Positions 52,116 to 62,700 of a DNA stretch of 64,000 nucleotides are shown here, one piece after another. The DNA comes from Vicia villosa (lineage: Eukaryota; Streptophyta; Magnoliopsida; Fabales; Fabaceae), in contig NW_026705482.1 in the NCBI RefSeq assembly GCF_029867415.1, positions 124,001 to 188,000 on the forward strand. Direction: 5' to 3'. Every line of letters starts with the position of its first letter. Positions within the stretch are counted from its first letter, which is position 1. The position numbers were made by a program, and so were the translations under genes. Under the pieces are notes generated by a model, which saw nothing but the letters and a program-made list of their open reading frames with translations, did no database searches and was not told the origin of the DNA.

Positions 52116-53501
52116 CCTTTCGGGGATGCCATACCGACAAATAAGATTGTGCTTAATGAATCGAGCCACCACATTCTTGGTAACAGAGGCGAATGAAGCA
52201 GCTTCTACCCATTTGGTGAAGTAATCAATAGCCACCAGGATGAAGCGGTGTCCATTGGAAGTGGTCGGTTTGATTTCTCCGATCATATCAATGCCCCACA
52301 TTGCAAAAGGCCAAGGGGCAGTCAGAACATTTAGGGGAACAGGAGGTACGTGTATTTTGTCGGCATATATCTGGCATTTGTGGCATGTTCTAGAATGTTG
52401 GTGACAGTCAGTTTCCATAGTAGACCAGTAATAACCTGCTCTCAGGATCTTTCTCGCCATAGTATATCCACTAGAATGGGTTCCAAAGGTACCATCGTGC
52501 ATGTCTTCCATGATTTCTTCAGCTTCCTTCTTGTTCACACAATGAAGCAGGGTTGAATCATGATTGCGCTTGCATAAGGTTCCATTGCTCAGAAAGAACT
52601 TGGATGCGAACCTTCTTAAGAATTTCTTGTCATTGATGGATGCCCCTTCAGGATACTCTTGAGTCTCGAGGTATCTTTTTACTTCGTGAAACCATGGTTT
52701 TTCTTCAACCTCGTCAGTAACTATCTCGTAACAGTATGCTGGTTCGTCATATCTTTCAATAATAACTATAGGAGCCTCGTTGTCCCATCTGACCTTGAAC
52801 ATGGATGACATAGTAGCTAACGCGTCTGCCAGCTGATTCTCTTCTCGGGGAATATGTTCAAAAGTAATCCCTTCGAAGTGTGGAATTAAGGATAACACCA
52901 ACTCTTTATAAGGCATGAGATTAGGATGCTTCGTATCCCATTCTCCTTTGATCTGACTGATTACTAGGTCAGAATCCCCGTATACTTCCAGGAACTTGAT
53001 TCTTAGGTCGATAGCAGCTCTGAGTCCCAAGATACATGCTTCATACTCAGCCATGTTGTTGGTACAGTCGAAACATAGTCTTGCTGTGAACGGGGTGTGT
53101 CCACCTGCGGGAGAGACAATTACAGCGCCAATACCATTACCAAGTGCATTCGAAGCTCCATCAAAAACCATAGTCCATTGGGATCCTGGTTCAGGTCCTT
53201 CATCCGGGCCAGGTTGTTCATAATCAGTAACAAGCATCACATCTTCATCTGGAAATTCAAAATTCATAGATTGATAGTCGTCTACAGCTTGTTGGGCCAA
53301 ATGATCTGCCACTACACTTCCTTTGATTGCTTTCTGTGTTGTATATTGGATGTCGTATTCTGTCAGTATCATTTGCCATCTTGCTATTGGTCCAGAGAGA
53401 GCGGGTTTTTCAAACACGTACTTGATAGGATCCATTCTAGAAATCAACAAAGTGGTATGGTTCAACATATACTGTCTCAGTCGGCGAGCAGCCCATGCCA
53501 A
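52058..53501 (-). pseudogene. Ogre RNase H, archaeal-type RNase H and integrase N-terminal half
   Basis: In order: the end of RNase H (WAARRLRQYMLNHTTLLISR, DHLAQQAVDD), then a second RNase H of archaeal type (WTMVFDGASNALGNGIGAVI, NMAEYEACILGLRAAID, REENQLADALATM), the integrase zinc-binding part (HDGTFGTHSSGYTMARKIL ... CHKCQIYAD) and the core with first Asp (GIDMIGEIKP) and second Asp (IITDNGTN). It is in phase with the RT part upstream, separated by a TGA at 53508. The second RNase H is a hallmark of the Tat lineage. Confidence 0.88.
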
Positions 53502-53507
53502 AGCACA

Positions 53508-54644
53508 TCAAGTTTTCTCGAGCAGTGAGTATCTTGTTTCATAGTCGCTAAACTTTTTGCTAAGGTAGTATATTGCATGCTCTTTTCGACCAGACTCGTC
53601 ATGTTGCCCCAGTACGCACCCCATCGAATTCTCTAACACTGTTAAGTACATAATTAGAGGTCTTCCTTCAGCAGGTGGTATCATGATCGGAGGTTCTTGC
53701 AGGTACTTCTTTATTTTGTCAAAGGCTTCTTGGCATTGGTCGTTCCATTTCACTACTTGATCTTTCCTCAGCAACTTGAAGATTGGCTCACAAGTAGCGG
53801 TCAGATGGGAGATAAATCTAGTAATATAGTTCAGACGTCCCAAGAATCCTCTAACTTCTTTCTAGTTTCGTGGAGCAGGCATCTCTTGTATAGCTTTTAC
53901 CTTTGCAGGATCAACTTCAATACCTTTACTACTAACAACTAAACCCAGCAGCTTACCAGACCTTACGCCAAAGGTACACTTGTTTGGATTCAGTCTCAGC
54001 TTGTATTTCTTCAACCTATCAAACAACTTCTGCAAATGGACCAGATGTTCTTCTTCCGTGTTGGACTTTGCAATCATATCGTCTATATAAACTTCTATCT
54101 CTTTGTGGATCATATCATGGAATAGAGCTACCATTGCACGTTGGTACGTTGCCCCAGCGTTCTTCAACCCAAACGGCATGACCTTGTAACAGAAGGTGCC
54201 CCAAGGCGTAGTGAAAGTTGTCTTTTCCATGTCTTCGGGTGCCATCTTAATCTGATTGTAACCTGAGAAACCATCCATAAAAGAGAAAACTTTGCATTGC
54301 GCAGTACTATCAACTAGAATGTCAATATGCGGTAGTGGGAAATCATCTTTAGGGCTTGCTCGATTCAAATCTCTATAGTCTACACACATTCTGACCTTTC
54401 CATCCTTCTTGGGTACGGGTACTATGTTGGCAATCCATGGCGGATAACTCACTACTTTCAGGAACCCAGCGTTGAATTATTTCTCGACCTCTTCTTTGAT
54501 TTTCTAAGCCATGTCAGGTCTGCTTCTTCGTAACTTCTGTTTAACCGGAGGACTGTTTTCTTTGATAGGTAGACGATGAACCACAATATCAGTATCGATC
54601 CGAGGCATATCTTCGTAGGACCAAGCAAAGATCTCAACGTTGTC
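53508..54644 (-). pseudogene. Ogre reverse transcriptase
   Basis: One reading phase with stops at 54504, 54477, 53862 and 53508. Recognisable parts are PPWIANIVPVPKKDGKVRMC, VDYRDLNRASPKDDFPLPHI, MPFGLKNAGATYQRAMVAL and the catalytic VYIDDMIAKS, then RLNYITRFISHLTATCEPIF of the connection domain and the start of RNase H. The stop at 54477 replaces a likely Gln codon. Confidence 0.88.
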
Positions 54645-54921
54645 TCATAACATCTGAATCAATCTTTGTTTGACAGCATCCTCTAATTCAGCCCCTATCT
54701 TGATCTCTTTCTTTTCTTCGTCGGTACCTATGTTCACAACCTCAATTGGCTCTTCGTGCGGCTGTATAGTCTTCTCTTCTTGCTCTAGCAATCTAGCAAG
54801 TTCTCTAGGCACCTCACAATCTTCCTCACCTTCGTCCTCAGCTTGGTAGATCGGATTTTCAAAGTCATATTTAGCAATAGCAGAGTCGTTATCAATAGGA
54901 TCCAGAGTGGATATGGATCTG
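54645..54921 (-). pseudogene. Ogre exon after the intron, before RT
   Basis: After the intron acceptor, codons read STLDPIDNDSAIAKYDFENP and ELEDAVKQRLIQML, then a TGA where Arg (CGA) is likely. The part is acidic (EDEGEEDCEVPRELARLLEQ) and links protease to RT in Ogre elements. The open frame continues upstream to 55010 only by reading into the intron. Confidence 0.75.
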
Positions 54922-55175
54922 CTGTGTATTATGTGGGTGTGTGAGAACACATAGCTATAAAAGTAAAGAAAAATAAAAGCGAACACACAATTTGAATACG
55001 AAACGTCCAATATTTTATTGAATGAAAATATGCTTATGAAATGACAAGCCCTAACAATGGACCATTGTGCCTCGGGATGGACACACGGCTTTAGAGTTTA
55101 TTGTTTATTGAAGTACATAATTTAAAATTGGAAATAAAAAAGAAAGCAGGAAATAAAACTAAGAACGACAATTAC
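54922..55175 (-). other. Ogre intron between protease and RT
   Basis: Donor GTAATT (from 55175 on the minus strand) and acceptor ACACAG (ending 54922; alternative CAGCAG, ending 54919) enclose about 254 bp of AT-rich DNA, including a pyrimidine-rich stretch before the acceptor. A spliced intron at this place is a known Ogre trait. Confidence 0.65.
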
Positions 55176-55684
55176 TCCTGACTATAGGAGATAGAAACAA
55201 TGTCTTCAGTCTTCCAATTGTCCAGCCCTTTGTCTGATGTAGGGAAGATCCACTTGTCCAAGTTGTAATTATCTTAATCTTCTCCAATGGCATTGACCCC
55301 CTTGCTGATGAAATGATGCTTCAAACCTTCTGGACGAGGATGTTGTTCTCCCTTCTGATCCTTAGCAGTGCGGCCTAAACCCCATTTGTTGGACTTGTAT
55401 GGAATATCAGGTAATTGCCCCTAGATGGTGCAGCCACCTTCTTCTACCACAGCCCTAGCGTCTTTCAGAGAAGCCATTGCAGGAATAACCCCAGTAACTT
55501 TAGGAGGAGTGTAGACGTGCTTAGTCTCAGGAACCACTTGGGGGACCAATTTGAACGCTAGACGGGGAAATTCAAAAGCTTCTCCAGTGAATTCAACATA
55601 CTTGGTCTCATCTATGAAGCTCACCACATACTCTTCTTCACCATACACAGTGACGATCTTGCCTTTCGCTGGGTACTTCAGTTT
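55176..55684 (-). pseudogene. Ogre protease tail and linker
   Basis: In phase with the gag-protease frame: KLKYPAKGKIVTVYGEEEYV, then SFIDETKYVEFTGEAFEFPR, a TAG at 55421 (Trp expected, in TIWGQLPDIPY), a TAA at 55274, then NYNLDKWIFPTSDKGLDNWK up to the intron donor. Three stops in this stretch (with 55685) prevent read-through. Confidence 0.8.
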
Positions 55685-58324
55685 CTAATGGAGAGTTGAA
55701 GTCAAAGCATTTGCCCCATGTATCCAGGGACGTCCAAGTAGACAGGAATAGGCGGGACGAATATCCATCACATAGAACACAATGTTGAAAGTCTGGGAAC
55801 CTACTCTGATCGGGAGCTCAACTTCACCATACACAGTACTCATTATGCCATCGAAAGATTTTACTATCACATCACTGGATTTCAGCTCAATTCCGTCAAC
55901 CTTGAGTTTGTCCAGCACCAACTTGGGTAGCACATTCAGAGACGAGCCATTGTCAACCAGTACATGAGCCAGGGTGGTACCACCACATTCAATGGAGATA
56001 TGCAGTGCCTTATTATGATTCTTTCCACTAGGACTCAGATCAGCGTCAGAGAACCCAAGGTAGTTATCTGTCGTTAGATTTGCAATACAATTCTCGAGTT
56101 GAGTGACAGAAATCTCTTGTGGCACATGGGCAACCTCTAGAAACTTCATCATAGCTTTGGCGTGAGTTTTGGAACAACTCAGGAGTGATAGCATAGAGAT
56201 CTTAGAAGGAGTATGCCCAATTTGTTCAACAATCTCATAATCACTCTTGCGGATGATCTTCAGGAATTCGTTTGTTTCTTCAGATGGTGGATTTTCAGTG
56301 GCAGTCTCAGGTTCATGTAGCGGTCCTTTACCACAAGCATCAGCACTCGGAGTGATAGTAACAGCAGGTGAAGCAGTGTTCGGAGAGATCTCCGGAGAGA
56401 ACACTCTTCCACTTCTTGTCACTTTACTAGTTCCAGCAATATTACCCACATCAGGATTGGCATCTTCAGAATTTTTATCAGATTCGAGTTCTTGCTTAAC
56501 TCCTTGAACATAGACCTCGACACCATAATTCCAAGGGATAGCTTTATCAGAAGAATATGGCATCGGACCAGGTTTAGTAATAATGATCGGAGCCACACGG
56601 GGTTCAACAGAAATCTTGAAAGGAGCCTTGGTAGGGATCTTCAATGGGACTTTGGAAATGACGGAGACATCCTCGATTTTCAGGCCACGAGAGAAACCTT
56701 CACACAAATCTTCGACAGAAGGGGTCTTCTCAAATCTGATAGTGCCACGATCCATCCAGCCTTGGATACCTCTTTTCAGATTCTCACAACCATTAGGTAG
56801 GGATGCACAGTAATAACAACCTAGGTCGCAACCTGGAAATAAACCACCTTGCAGCAGCTTCTTTTTGATGTCAGGGAGAGGTGTTGACAGATCTCTTACA
56901 TCATAAACATGGATGGTGTCCATGATAGCATTAACAGTCTTGTCATGCTTTGGCATAGGAGCAGTGATGACATTAGGAGTTTCTGGGGCGTCAAACTCGA
57001 TTTCGCCAGCTTCTATCATGTCTTGGACTTTGTTTCTCAAGGCCCAACAATTGTCTGAATGGTGTCCAGGAGCATTGGAATGGTAAGCACATGTAGCCTT
57101 GGCATCATAAGTTGGACTAGCAGTGTTGATAAACTTCGGAGGATCCTTCAGGGTGACCAGTTTAGCCTTCAATAGATGTTGTAAGGCTTGAGACAAAGGC
57201 ATGTTGATCGGGGTGTATTGTCTCCCTGGTCTATCAGTCTTGCGTTGATACTCTTGTCTAGGAGCTTGTTGAGATGTTGGAGTAGAGATGAGGACAACTC
57301 CAATAGATTGGTTATGATCATTCTTATTACGGCCCCTCTGACTGTGGACAACATTAGACTCGTTTTTTCCATGATATGGCTTCTTTGTAGTACCAGAAGA
57401 TGCGCCCACTTGAATCTTCCCACTTCGAATACCATTCTCAACACGTTCTCCAGTCAAGATAAGATCAGTAAACCCAGACGAGGAGCTACCCAGCAAGTGA
57501 TTATAGAACGGCCCAGTTAGCGTGCCCATGAACATGTCCACCAACTCCCTATCAGTCAAGGAAGGTTGGACTCTCCCAGCTAGATCTCTCCACTTTTGAA
57601 CATACTCCTTGAAACTTTCCTTAGGTCCCATAAACATGCTTTGTAGTTGCATGCGAGTTGGTGCAAGATCGGAATTGTATTGATATTGTTGGTAAAAGGC
57701 AACAACTAAGTCTTCCCAGGTGCAGATGTTAGTACTTTCCAGTTGATAGTACCATTCGAGTTGAGTTCCAGATAAGCTTTCTTGAAAGAAATGGATCCAT
57801 AGCCTCTTATCAGCAGTGTGAGGCTGAATCTTTCTTACATAAGACCTCAAGTGCATCTTGGGGCCAGAGACCCCATCATATTTAGCAAAGGCGGGAGTTT
57901 TGAATTTTGGAGGGATAACGACCCCAGGAATGAGTCCCAGCTCCTCAAAATCCAGCCCAGGTACCTTTTGAATTTCCACGCTTCTCAGACGCTCTTCTAG
58001 TAGCCTATACTTTTCCTCAGCTTCATCCTCGTCTTGAGGATCCTCTTCTTCTTCCTCACCTTGACCATCAGAGCCCACATTACTTTCAGCGTCGCCATCA
58101 TGCTCTTCTTCTTCCTCATCCTTAGGAATTTCAGCTTCTTCGACCTTCTTAGGACGACCTTTGAACCTTCTTCCCATGTTGATCACTCCTTTGGGTTTCT
58201 TAGCCTTAGTCTTCTTAGTCAGGAGAGCTTTCAGTTCATCTTGCCCCTTGGACAAGTTCAGGATCAAGGCTTGAAATTCAGCGTTCTGAGCTTGGAGATT
58301 CTTGACAGATTGTTCGAGATCCAT
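55685..58324 (-). CDS. Ogre gag-protease
   Basis: 879 residues start MDLEQSVKNLQAQNAEFQAL with a heptad-like N-terminus, then basic and very acidic stretches. The capsid-type part has RLWIHFFQESLSGTQLEWYY and SFKEYVQKWRDLAGRVQPSL. A Cys/His segment CAYHSNAPGHHSDNCW takes the place of a classic zinc knuckle. The protease active site is VLVDNGSSLNVLPK with Asp-Asn-Gly, followed by YSCLLGRPWIH. The TAG at 55685 replaces a probable Gln codon and ends the frame early. It lies 250 bp downstream of ORF1. Confidence 0.88.
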   Translation of the reverse strand: MDLEQSVKNLQAQNAEFQALILNLSKGQDELKALLTKKTKAKKPKGVINMGRRFKGRPKKVEEAEIPKDEEEEEHDGDAESNVGSDGQGEEEEEDPQDEDEAEEKYRLLEERLRSVEIQKVPGLDFEELGLIPGVVIPPKFKTPAFAKYDGVSGPKMHLRSYVRKIQPHTADKRLWIHFFQESLSGTQLEWYYQLESTNICTWEDLVVAFYQQYQYNSDLAPTRMQLQSMFMGPKESFKEYVQKWRDLAGRVQPSLTDRELVDMFMGTLTGPFYNHLLGSSSSGFTDLILTGERVENGIRSGKIQVGASSGTTKKPYHGKNESNVVHSQRGRNKNDHNQSIGVVLISTPTSQQAPRQEYQRKTDRPGRQYTPINMPLSQALQHLLKAKLVTLKDPPKFINTASPTYDAKATCAYHSNAPGHHSDNCWALRNKVQDMIEAGEIEFDAPETPNVITAPMPKHDKTVNAIMDTIHVYDVRDLSTPLPDIKKKLLQGGLFPGCDLGCYYCASLPNGCENLKRGIQGWMDRGTIRFEKTPSVEDLCEGFSRGLKIEDVSVISKVPLKIPTKAPFKISVEPRVAPIIITKPGPMPYSSDKAIPWNYGVEVYVQGVKQELESDKNSEDANPDVGNIAGTSKVTRSGRVFSPEISPNTASPAVTITPSADACGKGPLHEPETATENPPSEETNEFLKIIRKSDYEIVEQIGHTPSKISMLSLLSCSKTHAKAMMKFLEVAHVPQEISVTQLENCIANLTTDNYLGFSDADLSPSGKNHNKALHISIECGGTTLAHVLVDNGSSLNVLPKLVLDKLKVDGIELKSSDVIVKSFDGIMSTVYGEVELPIRVGSQTFNIVFYVMDIRPAYSCLLGRPWIHGANALTSTLH

Positions 58325-58571
58325 CTTTCTTACTGAAATAAACAGCGGAAAGATGAGGCATTTGTTTTTATAAAACCTGTGATATGATGTTTATGAATGA
58401 TATGTTTATGCGTATGCAATGTTTTCAAGGAATTGAGAGGATTTCAACACATATTAAAAAACAAAAAAAGAAAAGACATTATTATTAAATAAATTACGAA
58501 CTTAGAGTTATAATCTTTTGGTTACATTAAAACGAAAAGAAATAAATAATAATAAATAAAATAATAAAAGT
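58325..58571 (-). other. spacer between Ogre ORF1 and gag
   Basis: AT-rich spacer with no open frame. The part next to ORF1 (AATAAATAATAATAAATAAA) is also the left border of the partial Ogre copy at 34366. Confidence 0.7.
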
Positions 58572-60053
58572 CTAAACTCCAGTAGTCTTGTCTTCTTGAC
58601 GACGCCTCCTTTTTAGAACTCTAACTTCTTCTTTGTGCGCCTTGATCATTTCTTCCCTTTCTTGAACAAGCCTTGAAATTTCATTTTCCCATGAATTAAT
58701 CTGATCGGGGGAAACAAAATCTTTAATCTTCCATTTACGAGAAAAGTAATCAAGCAAAGTCTCTCGCTCTTTAGCATCTTGTGTCATCACCTCCTTTTCA
58801 GCTTCAGCTTTTAGCAAGCGTCTCTCAAAGTCATCCCTTTCCCTCTTTAGTCGGTTAATGGTTCCAACAAGATCTTCATTTGGAGCAGGAACATATGGCT
58901 CGAATGCAACTAGGACAGCAGGAGGAGTTACCCTTGGTACTATGGGCGTATCAGAAGGGTAAGGCATCCCAAACTCCATAACTCGATCATAAACCCATTG
59001 GAAGTACGGGTCCCATGGCATGTAGTTTCTCCTTCCTATATCTTTTGCACCAACTTTCTTTACTTTCGACCAAGCCTTGATGAAGAGATCTCTTTTCTTT
59101 GACTTATCTGAATCATAGCTGAAGTATTCTGAGCTGAGATACAAGGAACGTGGCTTATCCTTCAAAGCAAAACCAAACTGATGTCGAGCTAAAATAGGAT
59201 TATACGTTATTCCCCCACGAACGCCAAGAAGCGGTATATTAGGGAATTCCCCACAACTATCAAATAGTAAAGTTCTTTCAAACTCCTTTTGGTACCAAAT
59301 GACGTTGTCAAAAAAAAGCTTCATAATTCTTTGGGCCCAAGTTAAGCCTTCTTCATTCTTTCTTACGGAGAGAGGTAAGTGCGAAATAAACCACTTATGC
59401 AATAGCGGAGCACATCCAAGGACACAACCTTTCCTTTTCGATACTCGGAAGTGAATAGAATGTAACAAATCACCAAGTAAAGTAGGAACGAGATTCTTAC
59501 TTAGAAATATCTTGATAGCAGCCACATCAACAATTTTTTCATAATGGAAGAATAGAACGTGTCCTTATATTAAAAGAGACAAAACAGCTTCCAAAGCATC
59601 CATACTTGAAGCCTTAGCAAAAATCTCCGCTTTTTCGTAGAGGAAATCAAGGGGTAATCCAGAGTACTCCTTCTTACTAATCCAAACTTTCTCAATCTCA
59701 GACCTTGGCAAGTGTAGGGCAGCAGCGATGATTTCCAACTTAGGATCTTCTTCTTTACCAGTATAAGGGATTTGGTTGAGCACAGGGAGCCCCAGCAAGT
59801 GTGAGAATTCTTCCAAAGATGGTACCAACTGAAAATCTCTATAAGTGAAGCAATGTAGTAACGGATCATAGAATTGAATCATGGTGTTGAGAAGAACCTC
59901 ATCCACATTAGTTCGTACTAAACCGATAAGCATGTTGAGAGACTCACTGAATCTGAAAGAACCAGAAATGTTGTCGCAGAAAACCTTTAATGGAGTAGGT
60001 ACTTTCTTGAAATTGAGGAAGAACGGCTTACGGCCTTTGGTTTCCATATTCAA
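58572..60053 (-). pseudogene. Ogre ORF1 with one nonsense codon
   Basis: Same protein as at 34400-35881, split by a TAA at 59565-59567 where the intact copy has Tyr (TAT) in SLLIYGQVLFFHY. The two parts are in phase, 162 and about 330 residues. Other differences are scattered substitutions. The C-terminal coiled-coil-like part is preserved. Confidence 0.88.
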
Positions 60054-60774
60054 ACAACCTACAAAACAATATACGGTTAAAAATCCCCAATTCCTTGAAA
60101 TGGGTTAGCCATGCCATGTATGAATGATGCATGTATGTATGATGCACTAACACAAACAAGTCCACACAAATCACACAATTCCCTTAGGCTTGGCTTGCAT
60201 GGAGTTTTAAATCATGTGAGATACCCTTCCAAAAGGTGTTTCTAAGGATGAAGATGATATCAGCAACGAGTTTTACCGAGTTACCCAGAATTGTCAGCCC
60301 TCCTAAAGCACCCTCGAACATGATACATACATACCATGCAATGATACTTTGAGAAAGAACCTATCTGAGTTGTAGTATCGGGTAGCGACTATGCTTTCAA
60401 CATACATCAAGAGTAGCCCCCCCCCACTACGTTCCTAAAAGTCAAGATGGGTTAAAGGTAACTAAAGGTCCTTAAGCTCCGACTCACCCACGAACATCCG
60501 CATGAACCTCCCTCATACAAGAGAAGCATGCAAACACCCATAGAGGCCTAACTTAAGCGTGAACTCTCATATTGACCAATCCTCCACATACATGAAGGAG
60601 GTCGCCATGATTATGCCACTTCCTATCTTAGATGTACTTGAATCCGGGTGTAGGACTCGTCCTTCAATTAATTCCCAAAACGCCCCTGAAAAATAAAACA
60701 AACAAAGCAAACAATAGAAAACATTTAAAGTGTTCCTAAACTTTTAAGGTAACCCCTCTTTTATAAGAAAATTC
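60054..60774 (-). other. Ogre 5' leader
   Basis: Non-coding, nearly identical to 35882-36585, with an extra 13-bp 'atgatgcatgtat' duplication near 60120 and a C9 run at about 60417. Confidence 0.75.
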
Positions 60775-60792
60775 TCCCCAGCAGAGTTGCCA
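60775..60792 (-). promoter_or_regulatory. Ogre primer binding site with one mismatch
   Basis: It reads TGGCAACTCTGCTGGGGA on the minus strand; the copy at 36586 has TGGCGACTC. The G to A change is inside the part that pairs with the tRNA 3' end. Confidence 0.85.
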
Positions 60793-61470
60793 GTTCTGTA
60801 ATACGGTGAACTGACTTTTATATCGAAAAATGTCGCGGTTAAGCATGAGTCGCCGCCGACTTTTATTTTATCCAAACAAGTTAGAAAGGCTAAAAGAAAC
60901 AGAAAAAAACCTTTTATGCAAAGGGAAGGTGTAAGACACCCTTTGCATCCATGGTTTTCCATGGGCTCTTAATTGCTTTACTCGTTTTTTGAAAAGAAAG
61001 GTAGAAGAAGAATATGGACTTTAGCTCGTAAATGAGCGTAGTCATTTTGAAGATTTATGAGAAAGAATATGAGAAAACAGTTTTAGCCAGAGCAAGGCAA
61101 TTAGGAGCAATTACCTTAAACTTAGATGATAGGTTTCTTTTAGCCTTTCAGGATGAAAGGGTCTATCCATGCCATGAGAGGGCAGGAAGCCTTTCGTTTG
61201 GATGTAAACGTGTCATTGCATTATTGTTTGCCATAAGACTGACCCATGCCATAGAGAGGCAGGTAGTTTAAGGGAAGGATCAGAATAGCCTTTTCGTAGG
61301 CAGCCAGAGGATACCTCAACCTTTCGTAGGCAACTTTCGAGGGTCGAAGTCATATTCGTGTACCGACATCAGCATCATTTTAGGGACTTATGACTTTTAT
61401 TTGTATCGAGGCAACAGAGTTGAGGTATCCTCGAATTCGAGGGACATGGCATATCTGCAAAAAAAACAAA

Positions 61471-61522
61471 GGCAACAGGCAACAAGGCAACAGGCAACAA
61501 GGCAGCAGGCAACAGGCAACAG
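61471..61522. repeat. GGCAACA minisatellite, right Ogre LTR
   Basis: Counterpart of 37309-37361 with a different order of GGCAACA and AGGCAACA units. Confidence 0.8.
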
Positions 61523-62550
61523 AGAGGTTACCCCAAAAGCGTGTGTGGGTGCAACAATCACGTGATTATATTTAATTATATTATCTTGTAAATAGGTGAT
61601 TCTAATTCAATTCAGAGTTGCACTCCCTAAAATTACTAACCACAACAATTAATATTAACAGTGATAATGGGGAAGGGAAATTGCAACCAGCGGAGGAGAG
61701 GGGAATTGAAACCAGCGGGATAAAATAAAGCAAATAGATTTGAAACAAGTAATAATTGAGATCAGAGTTTAGGGTTACCGATATTCGAAGCTTTGGCAAT
61801 TGATAAACCCTGAAAAGGTGGAAAAAATGACAAACAAAAATAGGGTGAGTGCATTATCGGTTCGGAGGGAAACCAAGCTAACCCTAAAAAATAAAAGGAT
61901 AAAGAAATTAAATATAAATAAATAAATAAATATACTTTAAATTTGATCTGACATGGTTGGCGGTCGGAGGAAGCCTCAGGGTCAACCCTGAAAATGGCAA
62001 GGCAAAGGCAGAAGAAGGAGTGAGTGTATGCACAGTTCAAAAAGTATAAAAGGGTAAACCCTAAAATCAAAAGGAAACAAAATAGACTTTGAAATTTAAA
62101 TGAATACTTAGCTTCGGATTCTGAAGGCGCGTAGTCGGAAAGCATCTGAAAAGTCAACCCTGAAAAGGCAAGGCACGGAAAAAGAAATATTCAGTGTAGG
62201 GTTGACTCTCGCAAACCCTAATTAGGATCCAAACTGAGTATAATGGTAAGTTGATTTAATTAATTATTGGTCTTGCGACCTAATTAATTAAATCGGGATA
62301 AGAAAATTAAATCGTGTAAAAATAATTTTTACGAATTTTTTGGAATTAAAATAAAATAAATGCGAATTTTTAAAGATTTTTAATAACTAAATTAATTTAA
62401 ATAACTACTTTATTTATTTTAAGGAAAATACCATAAACAACACATATAGTAAATATTATATAAAAAAAATAAAAATAAATATTAATATGTTTATATATAA
62501 AAATTTTTATATAGTTTATATGTAAAAACAATTTTATTTGAGAAAAAACA

Positions 62551-62700
<150 letters not shown>

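Noticed and set aside
56247..56813. plus-strand ORFs inside gag-protease
   Set aside because: Antisense shadows of the long Ogre gag-protease frame.
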